A stretch of DNA of 64,000 nucleotides from Shinella zoogloeoides (GCF_003574625.1 NZ_QNUJ01000003.1:248001-312000); one strand, 5' to 3'; counted from the first letter of the stretch, positions 1-10,517 are shown. A program made the numbers and translations. Notes: generated from the letters alone by a model not told the origin.

Positions 1-266
1 AGGTGCTGCTGATGGACGAGCCGAGCCGCGGCATCGATGTCGGCGCCAAGGCGGATGTCTTCCGCACCATGCGGCGGCTGGCGGGCGAGGGGCTCGCCAT
101 CCTCTTCTCCACCTCCGACCTCGAGGAGGTCATGGCGCTCTCCGACCGTATCGCCGTCATGAGCAACGGCCGCCTGGTGACGGTGGTGGATCGCAAGGAC
201 GCTACCGAGGAGATGATCGTCTCGGCCTCCGCGGAGGGACATAAAACCAAAAGGATGCATGCGTGA
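1..266 (+). CDS. sugar ABC transporter ATP-binding protein, C-terminal fragment
   Basis: Only the last 87 or so codons are present; the gene begins before the window. The fragment has a Walker B/D-loop stretch (LLMDEPSRGIDVGAKAD) and a switch region reading FSTSDLEEV. That region lacks the usual histidine, as in the second ATPase domain of RbsA/XylG/MglA-type duplicated sugar ATPases. It overlaps the start of the permease by 4 bases, so the two are co-translated. By position it probably energises uptake of the sugar degraded by the following genes. The substrate (apiose or a related branched sugar) is inferred from context only. Confidence 0.85.
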   Translation, partial: VLLMDEPSRGIDVGAKADVFRTMRRLAGEGLAILFSTSDLEEVMALSDRIAVMSNGRLVTVVDRKDATEEMIVSASAEGHKTKRMHA

Positions 267-1330
267 TGACGACAGGAACGCAAACGGCCGCCGAAAACGG
301 CCTCTCAACCGGATCGGCCCTGCTCACGCTGATGAAGCTGAGGACCTTCATCGCGCTCTTTGCGGTGATCATCTTCTTCTCGATCTTCGCGCCGAACTTC
401 CTGTCGACCGCGAACATGATCCTGATGTCGAAGCACGCGACGCAGAACGCCTTCCTCGCCATCGGCATGACCTTCGTCATCATCACCGGCGGCATCGACC
501 TTTCGGTCGGCTCCATCGTCGGCCTCTGCGGCATGATTGCCGGCGGGCTCATCATGTATGGTGTCGCCGTGCCCTTCGGCTACACGGTCTATTTCAACAT
601 CGTCGAGGTCGCGGTCATCGTCATGGCGGTCGGCGTCCTGATCGGCGCGGTCAACGGCCTGCTGATCACCCGCCTCAATGTCGCGCCCTTCATCGCCACG
701 CTCGGCACGCTCTATGTGGCGCGCGGCATGGCGCTGCTCTATTCCGACGGCCAGACGCTGCCCAATCTCACCGGCCGTGAAGACCTCGGCAACCAGGGCT
801 TTTCCTATCTCGGTTCGGGCACGATCCTCGGCCTGCCGGTCTCCGTCTGGATCCTCATCGTCGTCGCACTGGGCGCGGCCTATTTCGCCCGCTTCGTGCC
901 GCTCGGCCGGCACATCTTCGCCGTCGGCGGCAACGAGCGCGCCTCGCGCATGTCCGGCATCCGCGTCAACCGCGTGAAGATGTTCGTCTACATGTTCTCC
1001 GGCTTCTGCGCGGCCATCGTCGGCCTCGTCATCTCCTCGGAGCTGATGGCCTCGCACCCGGCGACCGGCACGAACCTCGAACTGAACGCCATTGCGGCGG
1101 CCGTCCTCGGTGGTACATCCATGTCGGGCGGGCGCGGCACCATCGGCGGCACGATCATCGGCGCCTTCGTGATCGGCATCCTCTCCGACGGTCTGGTGAT
1201 GATGGGCGTCAGCTCGTTCTGGCAGATGGTGATCAAGGGCCTCGTGATCATCGTGGCCGTGGTGGTCGACCAGGCGCAGCGCCGCCTCCAGCAGCGCGTG
1301 ACCCTGATGCAGATGGCAAAGGCAGGCTGA
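263..1330 (+). CDS. sugar ABC transporter permease, RbsC type
   Basis: A 355-residue inner-membrane protein of the ribose/xylose permease family (BPD_transp_2). Hydrophobic segments run throughout, and the two family hallmarks are visible: GGIDLSVGSIVG near residue 75 and GGTSMSGGRGTIGG near residue 285. The start chosen is the GTG that overlaps the preceding stop. An AAGGA lies 7 bases upstream; an ATG three bases later is nearly as good. It forms one unit with the ATPase before it and the dehydrogenase two bases after it. It should carry a monosaccharide across the inner membrane, and its place in the apiose-type operon suggests which one. Confidence 0.9.
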   Translation: MMTTGTQTAAENGLSTGSALLTLMKLRTFIALFAVIIFFSIFAPNFLSTANMILMSKHATQNAFLAIGMTFVIITGGIDLSVGSIVGLCGMIAGGLIMYGVAVPFGYTVYFNIVEVAVIVMAVGVLIGAVNGLLITRLNVAPFIATLGTLYVARGMALLYSDGQTLPNLTGREDLGNQGFSYLGSGTILGLPVSVWILIVVALGAAYFARFVPLGRHIFAVGGNERASRMSGIRVNRVKMFVYMFSGFCAAIVGLVISSELMASHPATGTNLELNAIAAAVLGGTSMSGGRGTIGGTIIGAFVIGILSDGLVMMGVSSFWQMVIKGLVIIVAVVVDQAQRRLQQRVTLMQMAKAG

Positions 1331-1332
1331 GC

Positions 1333-2367
1333 ATGGCGAAGTTCAAGGGTGCGCTGATCGGCTGCGGCTTCTTCGCCGTCAACCAGATGCATGGCTGGCG
1401 GGACCTGCCGGATGTGGAGATCGTCGCGATCTGCGACCGCGATCCCGAGCGGCTCAACATCGTCGGAGACCAGTTCGGCGTTGCGAGGCGCTATCGGGCG
1501 GCGGAGGAAATGTTCGCCGATGGCGGCTTCGATTTCGTCGACGTCGCGACGACGGTTGGCAGCCACCGTGCGCTTGTCGAGCTTGCCGCGCGCCATAAGG
1601 TGCCAGCGATCTGCCAGAAGCCGTTCGCGCCGACGCTGGCGGATGCGAAGGCCATGGTCGCCGCCGCCGAGGCGGCCGGTATTCCGCTGATGATCCATGA
1701 GAATTTCCGCTGGCAGACGCCGATCCTCGCGGTCAAGGCGGTGCTGGAGAGCGGCGCGATCGGCACACCCTTCTGGGGTCGCGTCTCGTTCCGTTCGGGC
1801 TTCGACGTCTTTTCCGGTCAGCCCTATCTCGCCAAGGGCAAGCGTTTCGTCATCGAGGATCTCGGCATCCACTCGCTCGATATCGCCCGCTTCCTGTTCG
1901 GCGATGCCGGCCGCATGACGGCCCGCACCAAGCGCATCAATCCGGAGATCGCGGGCGAGGACGTGGCGACCATGCTGCTCGACCACGACAACGGCATCAC
2001 CTCCATCGTCGATGTCAGCTATGCCACGAAGCTGCCGGAGGAGCCCTTCCCGGAAACCTTCGTCGAGATCGACGCAAGCGAGGGAACGCTCCGCCTCGGC
2101 AAGGACTACACGCTCACCGTCCATGGCCCGGACGGCACGACACGAAGCATCGTCGCGCCGAACCTGCTGCCCTGGGCCTCGCGCCCCTGGCACAATATCC
2201 AGGAAAGCGTCGCGCTCATCCAGAAGCACTGGATCGAGCGGCTTGCGGCGGGCGCGGAACCGGACACGTCCGGCCGCGACAACCTGAAGACCTTCGCCCT
2301 CGTCGAGGCCGCCTATCTCAGCGCCGAGCGCGGCGAGACCATCGCGCTGGAGGAGCTTCTCGGATGA
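1333..2367 (+). CDS. apdG: Gfo/Idh/MocA oxidoreductase, probable D-apiose dehydrogenase
   Basis: A 344-residue NAD(P)-dependent dehydrogenase. The N-terminal Rossmann motif reads GALIGCGFFA (residues 6-15). The family EKP motif appears as QKP around residue 96, and a DLGIHSLD segment supplies the usual catalytic His and Asp. Proteins of this family next to an apionolactonase, a RuBisCO-like protein and a DUF1537 kinase are the D-apiose dehydrogenases (ApdG) of rhizobia, which oxidise D-apiose to D-apionolactone. The symbol rests on this neighbourhood and overall resemblance. Another sugar or inositol dehydrogenase of the same fold cannot be excluded. Its stop overlaps the next start by 4 bases. 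Confidence 0.75.
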   Translation: MAKFKGALIGCGFFAVNQMHGWRDLPDVEIVAICDRDPERLNIVGDQFGVARRYRAAEEMFADGGFDFVDVATTVGSHRALVELAARHKVPAICQKPFAPTLADAKAMVAAAEAAGIPLMIHENFRWQTPILAVKAVLESGAIGTPFWGRVSFRSGFDVFSGQPYLAKGKRFVIEDLGIHSLDIARFLFGDAGRMTARTKRINPEIAGEDVATMLLDHDNGITSIVDVSYATKLPEEPFPETFVEIDASEGTLRLGKDYTLTVHGPDGTTRSIVAPNLLPWASRPWHNIQESVALIQKHWIERLAAGAEPDTSGRDNLKTFALVEAAYLSAERGETIALEELLG

Positions 2368-4229
2368 GCGGGGACCTGCTCCGGCTCTATGGAACGCGCG
2401 AGCGGGAATCCGAAAGCCGCACGCTCGTCGCCGGCGACCTCAGCGTCGCGTTGCAGGACGGCAATCTGCGCACGCTTCGCTATCGCGGCCACGAAGTACT
2501 GCGCGCCGTCTCCTTCCTCGTCCGGGACAAGGACTGGGGGACCTGCAATGCAGCCATCACCGATCTTGTTGCCGAAGAGACCGGGCAGGGCTTCTCCGTC
2601 ACCTACAAGGCGCGCTTCACGGCCCCGTCGGGCGCCAATCTCGACTGCGCGATTGTGATCACCGGCATGCCGGAGAGGGTGGCCTTTTCCGCCGATTGCG
2701 TCAGCGACGGAGATTTCGAGACCGCCCGCGCCGGCTTCGTCGTGCTGCATCCGGTCGTCGGCATCGCCGGCGAGCCGGTCGAGGTGCGCCATGGCGACGG
2801 TAGTGTCGAGCATTCGCACTGGCCGGACCGGATCGAGCCATGGCAGCCCTTCAAGGATATCGCCGCGATCACCCACCGGGTCGCGCCGGACATCTCGGCG
2901 ACGACGGAGTTCCATGGCGACGTCTTCGAGATGGAAGACCAGCGCAACTGGACCGATGGATCCTACAAGACCTATGTCCGCCCACTGGCGCTGCCCTGGC
3001 CCTATCTGGTGCCGGCGAACAAGCCGTTCCGCCAGCAGGTGCTCGTGGAAATCCACGCACAGGCGGAGGCGCCGGCTGCGGACGCGTCGAAGGCCGTTTC
3101 GCTGAAGCTTTCGCCGACCGGTCTTGCCTTTCCCGAAATCGGCGTCGGGCTCCGGCCGGAGTGCCTTGCCGAAGAGCGGGCCGCCCTTGGCCTGTTGCGG
3201 ACGATCGGCGCGTGCCACCTCATCGCGCATTTCGATCCCGTCGCGGGCCATGGTCTTTCGGCGCTGAAAGGCTATGCGGAGATCGCCGCCCGGTCCGGCC
3301 TCAAGGTGACGCTCGAACTGGCCGTGCCGTGCCGGCGTCCGCTGGACGTGGAGATGAGCGAATTCGCCGCGCTGGTGCGGGAGGCGGGATTGCCGCTCGA
3401 CACGCTCTTCGTCTGCCCCTCGGTGGACCGGCAGTCGACCCCGCCCGGGAGCGAGTGGCCGGAATGCCCGCCGCTGGAAGATGTCTATGCCGCCGCCCGC
3501 GCGGCCTTCCCCGGCGTGCGGCTCGGCGGAGGCATGATGAGCTATTTCACCGAGCTCAACCGTAAGCGCATTCCCGGCGCGCTCGTGGACTATGTCAGCC
3601 ATTGCACCAACCCAATCGTGCACGCGGCCGATGACCTTTCCGTCATGCAGACTTTCGAGGCGCTGCACCACGTCATCCGTTCGGCGCGCGCCATCCATGG
3701 CGACAAGCCCTACCGCATCGGCCCCTCGACAATCGCCATGCGCCAGAACCCCTATGGCAGCGCGACGAAGGAGAACCCGTCCGGATCGCGTATCCCCATG
3801 GCCAATGTCGATCCCCGGCACAATGGCGCCTTCGGCGCGGCCTGGACGCTGGCCTATGCCGCGACCGTGGCGTCCGCCGGCCTCGAAGTGCTGACGCTCT
3901 CCACGCTGGCCGGGCCGTTCGGGCTTGTCGCGGGCGAGGGGGAGGCGACCGCGAAGGGCGAAATGCGGCCGCTCGCGCATGTCCTGTCGCGGCTCGGCGC
4001 CCTTGCCGGGCAGGCGGTTATTGCCGTGGAGACATCGCGGCCGGATGCGGTGCTGGGGCTCGCCACGAAGGAGCGTATTCTCCTCGCCAACATCACGCCT
4101 GACATGCAGACCGTCACCCTTGGCGCAACGCCGCTCCGGGTTGCGCTGATCGCAGGAGAGGGCGCGGAGTTGCCGGCGGGCAAATGGATCACGCTGCCGC
4201 CCTATGCCTGTATCGAGGTGCTGCTCTAA
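2364..4229 (+). CDS. apnL: probable D-apionolactonase (ApnL-like)
   Basis: A 621-residue cytoplasmic protein without a signal peptide. The middle and C-terminal parts look like a TIM barrel: alternating strands such as KVTLELAVPC and VRLGGGMMSYF, then a SHCTNPIVHAADD segment and an NVDPRHNGAFGAAW segment. Size and context match the D-apionolactonase family, which opens D-apionolactone to D-apionate after ApdG. It starts within the dehydrogenase stop (ATGA overlap), so the two enzymes of consecutive steps are coupled. It converges with the GntR gene, sharing 4 bases. The catalytic residues cannot be named from sequence alone. Confidence 0.7.
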   Translation: MSGDLLRLYGTRERESESRTLVAGDLSVALQDGNLRTLRYRGHEVLRAVSFLVRDKDWGTCNAAITDLVAEETGQGFSVTYKARFTAPSGANLDCAIVITGMPERVAFSADCVSDGDFETARAGFVVLHPVVGIAGEPVEVRHGDGSVEHSHWPDRIEPWQPFKDIAAITHRVAPDISATTEFHGDVFEMEDQRNWTDGSYKTYVRPLALPWPYLVPANKPFRQQVLVEIHAQAEAPAADASKAVSLKLSPTGLAFPEIGVGLRPECLAEERAALGLLRTIGACHLIAHFDPVAGHGLSALKGYAEIAARSGLKVTLELAVPCRRPLDVEMSEFAALVREAGLPLDTLFVCPSVDRQSTPPGSEWPECPPLEDVYAAARAAFPGVRLGGGMMSYFTELNRKRIPGALVDYVSHCTNPIVHAADDLSVMQTFEALHHVIRSARAIHGDKPYRIGPSTIAMRQNPYGSATKENPSGSRIPMANVDPRHNGAFGAAWTLAYAATVASAGLEVLTLSTLAGPFGLVAGEGEATAKGEMRPLAHVLSRLGALAGQAVIAVETSRPDAVLGLATKERILLANITPDMQTVTLGATPLRVALIAGEGAELPAGKWITLPPYACIEVLL

Positions 4230-4942
4230 TTCGGGGCCTTAAGGGCATAGAGGGCGCGGGAGCGTTCGAGGTGCTTGATCATCGCCTTTTCGGCAAGGTC
4301 CGCATTGCCGTTCTCGATGGCGCGGATGATTTCCTCATGCTCGGCGAGCGTGAAATTCTCGCGGCCCGTCCAGATGAGCATTTCCGTATGGTAGGATTTC
4401 AGCCATCCGAGCATCGCGCCGCTGACGGCCGCGAAGATCGGATTGCCGGAAATCCGGGCGATGCACTGATGAAATTCCATGTCCGCGTCGATGAAGGCGT
4501 CCGGGTCACCGAGGCTCTGCTTCTGCTTTTCGAGAAGGGCGCGAAGCTCGGCGATCTGTTCCGCCGTCGCCCGGGTCGCCGCCTCGCGGATCATGCCGCG
4601 CTCGAAGAAGATGCGGGCGCTTTTCAGGTGCTCCAGCGTGTCGGAGGAGCCGGAGAGCATCATCTTCGCCGGCAGGTCCACCTGGCGGATGATCGTCTCT
4701 GCGGTGATGCGCAACACCTTGGCGCGCTCGCCCTGCGAGATCTCGACGAGGCCCTTGCCGGCGAGCGCCTGCATGGCTTCGCGGATGGCGGGACGGCCGA
4801 CACCGTAGCGTTCCATGAGTTCCCGCTCGGAGGGCATCTCGTCGCCGGCCTTGAGCTCGCCGGTCTCGATCATGTGCCTGAGGCGCGCGAAGACTTCGTC
4901 GGAAAGTTTCTTGCGGACGATCGGTTCGGAAACGACGTTCAT
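4226..4942 (-). CDS. GntR/FadR-type transcriptional regulator
   Basis: A 238-residue regulator. An N-terminal winged helix (residues about 10-75, with MPSERELMERYGVGRPAIREA) is followed by a helical FCD ligand domain whose metal-site residues include D152 and the HEEIIRA stretch. FadR-type regulators usually repress sugar-acid pathways and are released by a pathway intermediate. This one sits between the apdG-apnL genes and the RuBisCO-like gene and is transcribed away from the latter, so it is the obvious local regulator. The 149-base gap upstream contains a palindrome and promoter-like boxes for both directions. Confidence 0.88.
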   Translation of the reverse strand: MNVVSEPIVRKKLSDEVFARLRHMIETGELKAGDEMPSERELMERYGVGRPAIREAMQALAGKGLVEISQGERAKVLRITAETIIRQVDLPAKMMLSGSSDTLEHLKSARIFFERGMIREAATRATAEQIAELRALLEKQKQSLGDPDAFIDADMEFHQCIARISGNPIFAAVSGAMLGWLKSYHTEMLIWTGRENFTLAEHEEIIRAIENGNADLAEKAMIKHLERSRALYALKAPN

Positions 4943-5091
4943 GAGTCACCTGGTTTCGACAGGTTGGAATATGCACCAAGTTCCGTTGCTGCAACAGCTT
5001 TCGCAATGCCGACTTGCAATAACATAAATACTCATTATACCAGCTGGAGAGCTTTCACAAGCGGCCTGCCGTGCGCCGCGGAGGAGAAGAC
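4943..5091. promoter_or_regulatory. divergent promoter/operator region of the apionate cluster
   Basis: This gap separates the GntR gene (minus) from the RuBisCO-like gene (plus). A perfect 11-base palindrome GTTGCTGCAAC lies at 4985-4995. On the plus strand TTGCAA (5014-5019) and TATACC (5036-5041) are spaced 16 bases apart. On the minus strand TATAAT (5039 to 5034) matches the -10 consensus exactly, with TTGTGA 15 bases upstream. The local AT-rich stretch at 5018-5040 stands out from the GC-rich surroundings. The palindrome is a candidate GntR site; that is inference. Confidence 0.45.
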
Positions 5092-6348
5092 GTGATCCGC
5101 CTGACCTATCGGATAGAGACGCCCGGCTCGGTGGAAGCCATGGCGATGAAGATTGCCAGCGACCAGTCGACCGGCACGTTCGTGGCCCTGCCGGGCGAGA
5201 CGGAGGAGCTGAAGGCGCGGGTGGCGGCCCGTGTCGTCGCCATCCGCCCCCTGCCGCCGGCCGACCGCGCGTCCTTCCCCGATGAAGGCGGCGGCGCCGG
5301 GCCGTTCAACCGCGCCGATGTCGATATCGACTTCCCGATGGATGCCGTCGGGACCGACCTGGCCGCGCTGATGACCATCGCGATCGGCGGCGTCTTCTCG
5401 ATCAAGGGCATGACGGGCATCCGCATCGTCGACATGACGCTGCCGCGGGAATTCGCCGCCGCCCATCCCGGCCCGCAATTCGGCATTCCGGGCAGCTTCG
5501 CACTGACGGGCGTGAAGGACCGGCCGATCATCGGCACCATCGTCAAGCCGGCGCTGGGCCTTCGCCCGCATGAGACGGCCGAGATGGTGGGCGAACTCAT
5601 CGAGGCCGGCGTCGACTTCATCAAGGACGACGAGAAGCTGATGAGCCCGGCCTATTCGCCGCTTGAGGAACGCGTCGCCGCGATCATGCCGAGGATCCTC
5701 GACCACGAGCAGAAGACCGGCAAGAAGGTGATGTATGCCTTCGGCATCAGCCATGCCGACCCGGACGAGATGATGCGCAACCACGACATGGTGCTGCAGG
5801 CCGGCGGCAATTGCGCCGTGGTCAATATCAATTCCGTCGGCTTCGGCGGCCTTGCCTTCCTGCGCAAGCGATCGGGGCTGGTGCTGCACGCGCACCGCAA
5901 CGGCTGGGACATTCTCACGCGTCATGCCGGGCTCGGCTTCGAGTTCTCCGTCTGGCAGCAGTTCTGGCGCCTGCTCGGCATCGACCAGTTCCAGATCAAC
6001 GGCATCCGCGTGAAATACTGGGAGCCGGACGAGAGCTTCGTGCGCTCCTACAAGGCGGTGACGGCCCCGCTGTTTTCCGAGAAGGACATCGCCCTGCCGG
6101 TCATCGGCTCCGGCCAGTGGGGCGGACAGGCGCCGGATACGATTGCCGCGACGGGCGGCTCGACGGACCTGCTCTATCTGTGCGGCGGCGGCATCGTCAG
6201 CCATCCGGGCGGGCCGGGCGCCGGGGTGAAGGCGGTGAGGCAGGCCTGGGAGGCCGCGGTCGCCGGCATCCCGCTGGAGGCCTATGCCCGCGAGCATTCC
6301 GAGCTTGCCCAGTCCATCGAGAAGTTTTCCGGCGGCAAGGGGGCCTGA
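5092..6348 (+). CDS. RuBisCO-like protein, 3-oxo-isoapionate-4-phosphate processing enzyme
   Basis: A 418-residue form IV RuBisCO homologue. The GTG at 5092 is preferred because GGAGGAG lies 5 bases before it; an in-frame GTG at 5071 would place that ribosome site inside the gene. The catalytic lysine region VKPALGL (K152) is present, as is IKDDEKL (K178, with Asp and Glu), which in RuBisCO carries the carbamylated Lys and Mg ligands. A phosphate loop GGGIVSHPGG lies near the C-terminus. In apionate pathways such proteins act either as a decarboxylase (OiaX) or as a transcarboxylase/hydrolase (OiaT). I cannot tell these apart, so no symbol is given. It is not expected to fix CO2. Confidence 0.82.
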   Translation: MIRLTYRIETPGSVEAMAMKIASDQSTGTFVALPGETEELKARVAARVVAIRPLPPADRASFPDEGGGAGPFNRADVDIDFPMDAVGTDLAALMTIAIGGVFSIKGMTGIRIVDMTLPREFAAAHPGPQFGIPGSFALTGVKDRPIIGTIVKPALGLRPHETAEMVGELIEAGVDFIKDDEKLMSPAYSPLEERVAAIMPRILDHEQKTGKKVMYAFGISHADPDEMMRNHDMVLQAGGNCAVVNINSVGFGGLAFLRKRSGLVLHAHRNGWDILTRHAGLGFEFSVWQQFWRLLGIDQFQINGIRVKYWEPDESFVRSYKAVTAPLFSEKDIALPVIGSGQWGGQAPDTIAATGGSTDLLYLCGGGIVSHPGGPGAGVKAVRQAWEAAVAGIPLEAYAREHSELAQSIEKFSGGKGA

Positions 6349-6351
6349 ACC

Positions 6352-7922
<1,571 letters not shown>

Positions 7923-7940
7923 GCCCCCCAAATTTGCTGC

Positions 7941-7973
7941 GCCCCGGCGGATGAAGCTCCGCCGGGGCTTTTT
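7941..7973 (+). terminator. intrinsic terminator of the small-protein gene
   Basis: A perfect 11-bp stem, GCCCCGGCGGA (7941-7951) with TCCGCCGGGGC (7958-7968) and a 6-base loop, is followed directly by TTTTT. It begins 18 bases after the stop codon. Confidence 0.93.
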
Positions 7974-7994
7974 GTCGTCCTGTCGTGGGGTGGC

Positions 7995-9962
7995 TCATAG
8001 CCCGAAGGGGAAGGTATCCGGCATCCGTCCGCTCTTAGCCTCCATGGCAAGCGGAGTGACGGCACGGGTCTCCTCGAACCAGACATAGGCATCGAACTGC
8101 CGCGCGAGTTCCACCTTCGCATAGTGGCTGAGCAGTTCGGTTTCGGGCCGGTAGATCACCCCGATGAAGCGTTCGAGCCTCTCGGCGCAGAGCGCCTCCG
8201 AGACGCCGGGATGGCGGGCGAAATCGAGAAGCAGCCGTGGCCGGCCGGAGAGATGGAAACATCTCTCGACGCTCTCTTCGTGGGAGGGACGAACGGCGTT
8301 GATTTCCATGTCACCATCCCAGTCGCTCGCCGCGGCGACTGTCCCCGTATTCATGCCGAAGCCGATCAGCGCCGCCGCATCGCCGTATTTCTCGCGGCAT
8401 AGCTGGCCGATATTGAGCTCCCCGCGAACCTTGCCCATGTCGGTGCGGCGCGCGTCGCCGATATGGGAATTGTGCGCCCAGACCACGGCCTTGCCATCCG
8501 GCCCCGCGCGGTCGAGAAGCCGTTCCAGCGTTTCGAACATGTGGCGATCGCGAAGGTTCCAGGCGTCCGCCCCGCCGTAATACATGATGCGGTAGTATTT
8601 TTCGGCCGAGGCGACGAGGCGGGCGTTCTGCGCGGCGTCGAAGAGAGCGTCGGGCTCCCGCGTCATCGCATCGAGCGCCTGCCGAAGCAGCTCGCGACAT
8701 TGCTGCACGACCGCTTTCTCGCAGGTATGATAGCCGGCGGTGAGCACCGCCCGGCCATAGGTGTCAGGCGCGTTCTGCCAGGGTGTCAGACAGCCGTAGC
8801 GCTCGCGCGCGATTGCCGCCGCCTGCGGGTCCGTGGCATCCAGATAAGCGAGGACCGCAGCGATGGAGCCGCGCATATTATAGATGTCGAGGCCGTAGAA
8901 ACCGGCCTGCCTGCCCGTCGTGGCCGCGTTGTGGGATCGCAGCCGGCGGATGAAGGCATCCACCTCGCGGTTGCGCCACATCCACGTCGGAAAGCGCTGG
9001 AAGGGCGGCGCTTCGCCCGCCTTCTGCCGCCCGCGGACGAAACGGTCGACCACCGCCGCATCCGGCCAGTCGGCCTCCACCGCGACGATGGTGAAGCCGT
9101 GCCGCTCGACGAGGCGCCGGGTGATCGCGGCGCGGGCGCGGTAGAATTCGGACGTGCCATGGCTTGCTTCGCCAAGAAGGACGACGCGCCGGTCGGCGAA
9201 GCGTTCGAAGAGATCGGCGAAGGCGGGATCGTCGGGGGACGGCAGGTCCTCGCCGGCTTCCGCGATCAGGTCTGGCAGGTGCTGCCGCAAATGGGCGGTT
9301 GCCGGCTGCGAATGCTCGCGCCAGCCCGCTTCCCCGATCAGCGGAACGAAGAAGACCGCACCGAGATCCTCTTCCTCATAGCGGCCGGCCGCGAGCCGGG
9401 TGATGCGAACGAGCCGCTGCGAACGCTCCTGTTGCCCGATGGGGATGATGAGGCGGCCGCCGATTTCCAGTTGTTCCTTCAGGGCCATCGGCGCTGAAGG
9501 CCCGCCGGCGGAAACCAGAATGGCATCGAAGGGTGCCTTTTCCGGCCAGCCTTTCGTGCCGTCGCCGGTACGCACCGCGACGTTGCGACGGTCGAGCGCC
9601 GCCAGCCGCTGCGAGGCTTTTTCCGCAAGGGCTGCATGGCGCTCGATGGCGGAGACCTGTCGCGCCAGATGGCTGAGGACGGCGGCCGCATAGCCGGAGC
9701 CGGCTCCCACTTCGAGCACATTGTCCGTCGCTTCGATTTCCGCCGCCTCCGCCATGCGGGCGACGATATAGGGCTGGGAAATGGTCTGGCCCTCGGCGAT
9801 CGGCAGCGGGGAATCCTCATAGGCGAACTCCTCGAAACCCTGCTCGACGAAAGCCTCCCGCGGCACGGCTTCCATCGCCTTCAGCACCCGCGCATCCGCG
9901 ATGCCGCGGCGCGCGAGATGCCGCTCCACCATCTGGTGCCGGGCATAGTCGTGATCGAACAT
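7995..9962 (-). CDS. fusion of isoaspartyl methyltransferase-like and erythromycin esterase-like domains
   Basis: A 655-residue two-domain protein. Residues 1-215 form a protein-L-isoaspartate O-methyltransferase-like domain with the SAM motif VLEVGAGSGY (82-91) and the PCMT-type segment around GQTISQPYIVARM. Residues about 225-655 are an erythromycin esterase-like domain with GEASHGTSEFYRAR (264-277; H268 is the expected catalytic His) and VAVEADWP. The start at 9962 has GGGAGG 6 bases upstream. The esterase family hydrolyses macrolide lactones in EreA/EreB, but most chromosomal homologues have no known substrate. The fusion suggests a repair or hydrolysis role on one target. It is followed by a NAD-independent GFA-type gene upstream on the same strand. 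Confidence 0.87.
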   Translation of the reverse strand: MFDHDYARHQMVERHLARRGIADARVLKAMEAVPREAFVEQGFEEFAYEDSPLPIAEGQTISQPYIVARMAEAAEIEATDNVLEVGAGSGYAAAVLSHLARQVSAIERHAALAEKASQRLAALDRRNVAVRTGDGTKGWPEKAPFDAILVSAGGPSAPMALKEQLEIGGRLIIPIGQQERSQRLVRITRLAAGRYEEEDLGAVFFVPLIGEAGWREHSQPATAHLRQHLPDLIAEAGEDLPSPDDPAFADLFERFADRRVVLLGEASHGTSEFYRARAAITRRLVERHGFTIVAVEADWPDAAVVDRFVRGRQKAGEAPPFQRFPTWMWRNREVDAFIRRLRSHNAATTGRQAGFYGLDIYNMRGSIAAVLAYLDATDPQAAAIARERYGCLTPWQNAPDTYGRAVLTAGYHTCEKAVVQQCRELLRQALDAMTREPDALFDAAQNARLVASAEKYYRIMYYGGADAWNLRDRHMFETLERLLDRAGPDGKAVVWAHNSHIGDARRTDMGKVRGELNIGQLCREKYGDAAALIGFGMNTGTVAAASDWDGDMEINAVRPSHEESVERCFHLSGRPRLLLDFARHPGVSEALCAERLERFIGVIYRPETELLSHYAKVELARQFDAYVWFEETRAVTPLAMEAKSGRMPDTFPFGL

Positions 9963-10048
9963 GGAAGCCTCCCTTTGGCTGGTTGGCGTCTGTTCGATCA
10001 ACCGGCCGGGACGGGGCATTGTTCCGCTTTTCCTTCCCTTACGAAGGC

Positions 10049-10423
10049 TCAGACCCGGTCTTCCTCGTATTGCGCGGCGCCCTCGATGGACCGGAGCCAG
10101 GGCTCGCGGCGCTTGACCCAGAGCTCGTAGCTCGGCGTGAAAGGCGTCGGTGCCTCGGGCAGGGTACCGAGCTTGACTTCGGCCTCCCGCTCGTCGAGCG
10201 AAAACAGCCGGCCGCCGCAATGCGGGCAATAGCAGCGGCCCTGGAAGTTGGCGGCATCGCCGGAATACTCGAACTGGCTGGCCGGCCAGATACCGTAGAA
10301 GGTGAAGGCGGATCCGCTCTCCTGCCGGCAGTCTGTGCAGTGGCAGATGCCGACGCGCAGCGGTTCTCCCCGCACGGAAAGCCGCACCTGCCCGCAAAGG
10401 CATTGTCCCGATAGCGTCGTCAT
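10049..10423 (-). CDS. GFA-family zinc protein (glutathione-dependent formaldehyde-activating enzyme-like)
   Basis: A 124-residue protein. The zinc-binding cysteines of the GFA/CENP-V fold are all visible: CLCGQV near residue 8, CHCTDC near residue 30 and CYCPHCGG near residue 70. The start at 10423 is preceded by AAGGGAG 6 bases upstream; longer in-frame starts lack such a site. Family members are annotated for formaldehyde-glutathione chemistry, but most have no proven reaction. It lies 86 bases upstream of the methyltransferase-esterase fusion on the same strand and may share its transcript. Confidence 0.85.
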   Translation of the reverse strand: MTTLSGQCLCGQVRLSVRGEPLRVGICHCTDCRQESGSAFTFYGIWPASQFEYSGDAANFQGRCYCPHCGGRLFSLDEREAEVKLGTLPEAPTPFTPSYELWVKRREPWLRSIEGAAQYEEDRV

Positions 10424-10517
10424 GCGATCTCCCTTCGGCCTTGTCGCGCTTGTGAGAACGGGCGTGCCGCCCAGTGGTTCCAGGCTATCGATCTTCCGAA
10501 GGGTTGGCGAGGGCTCG

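Noticed and set aside
5071-5091. Earlier GTG start for the RuBisCO-like gene
   Set aside because: It would place the GGAGGAG ribosome site inside the coding region; GTG at 5092 has ideal spacing.
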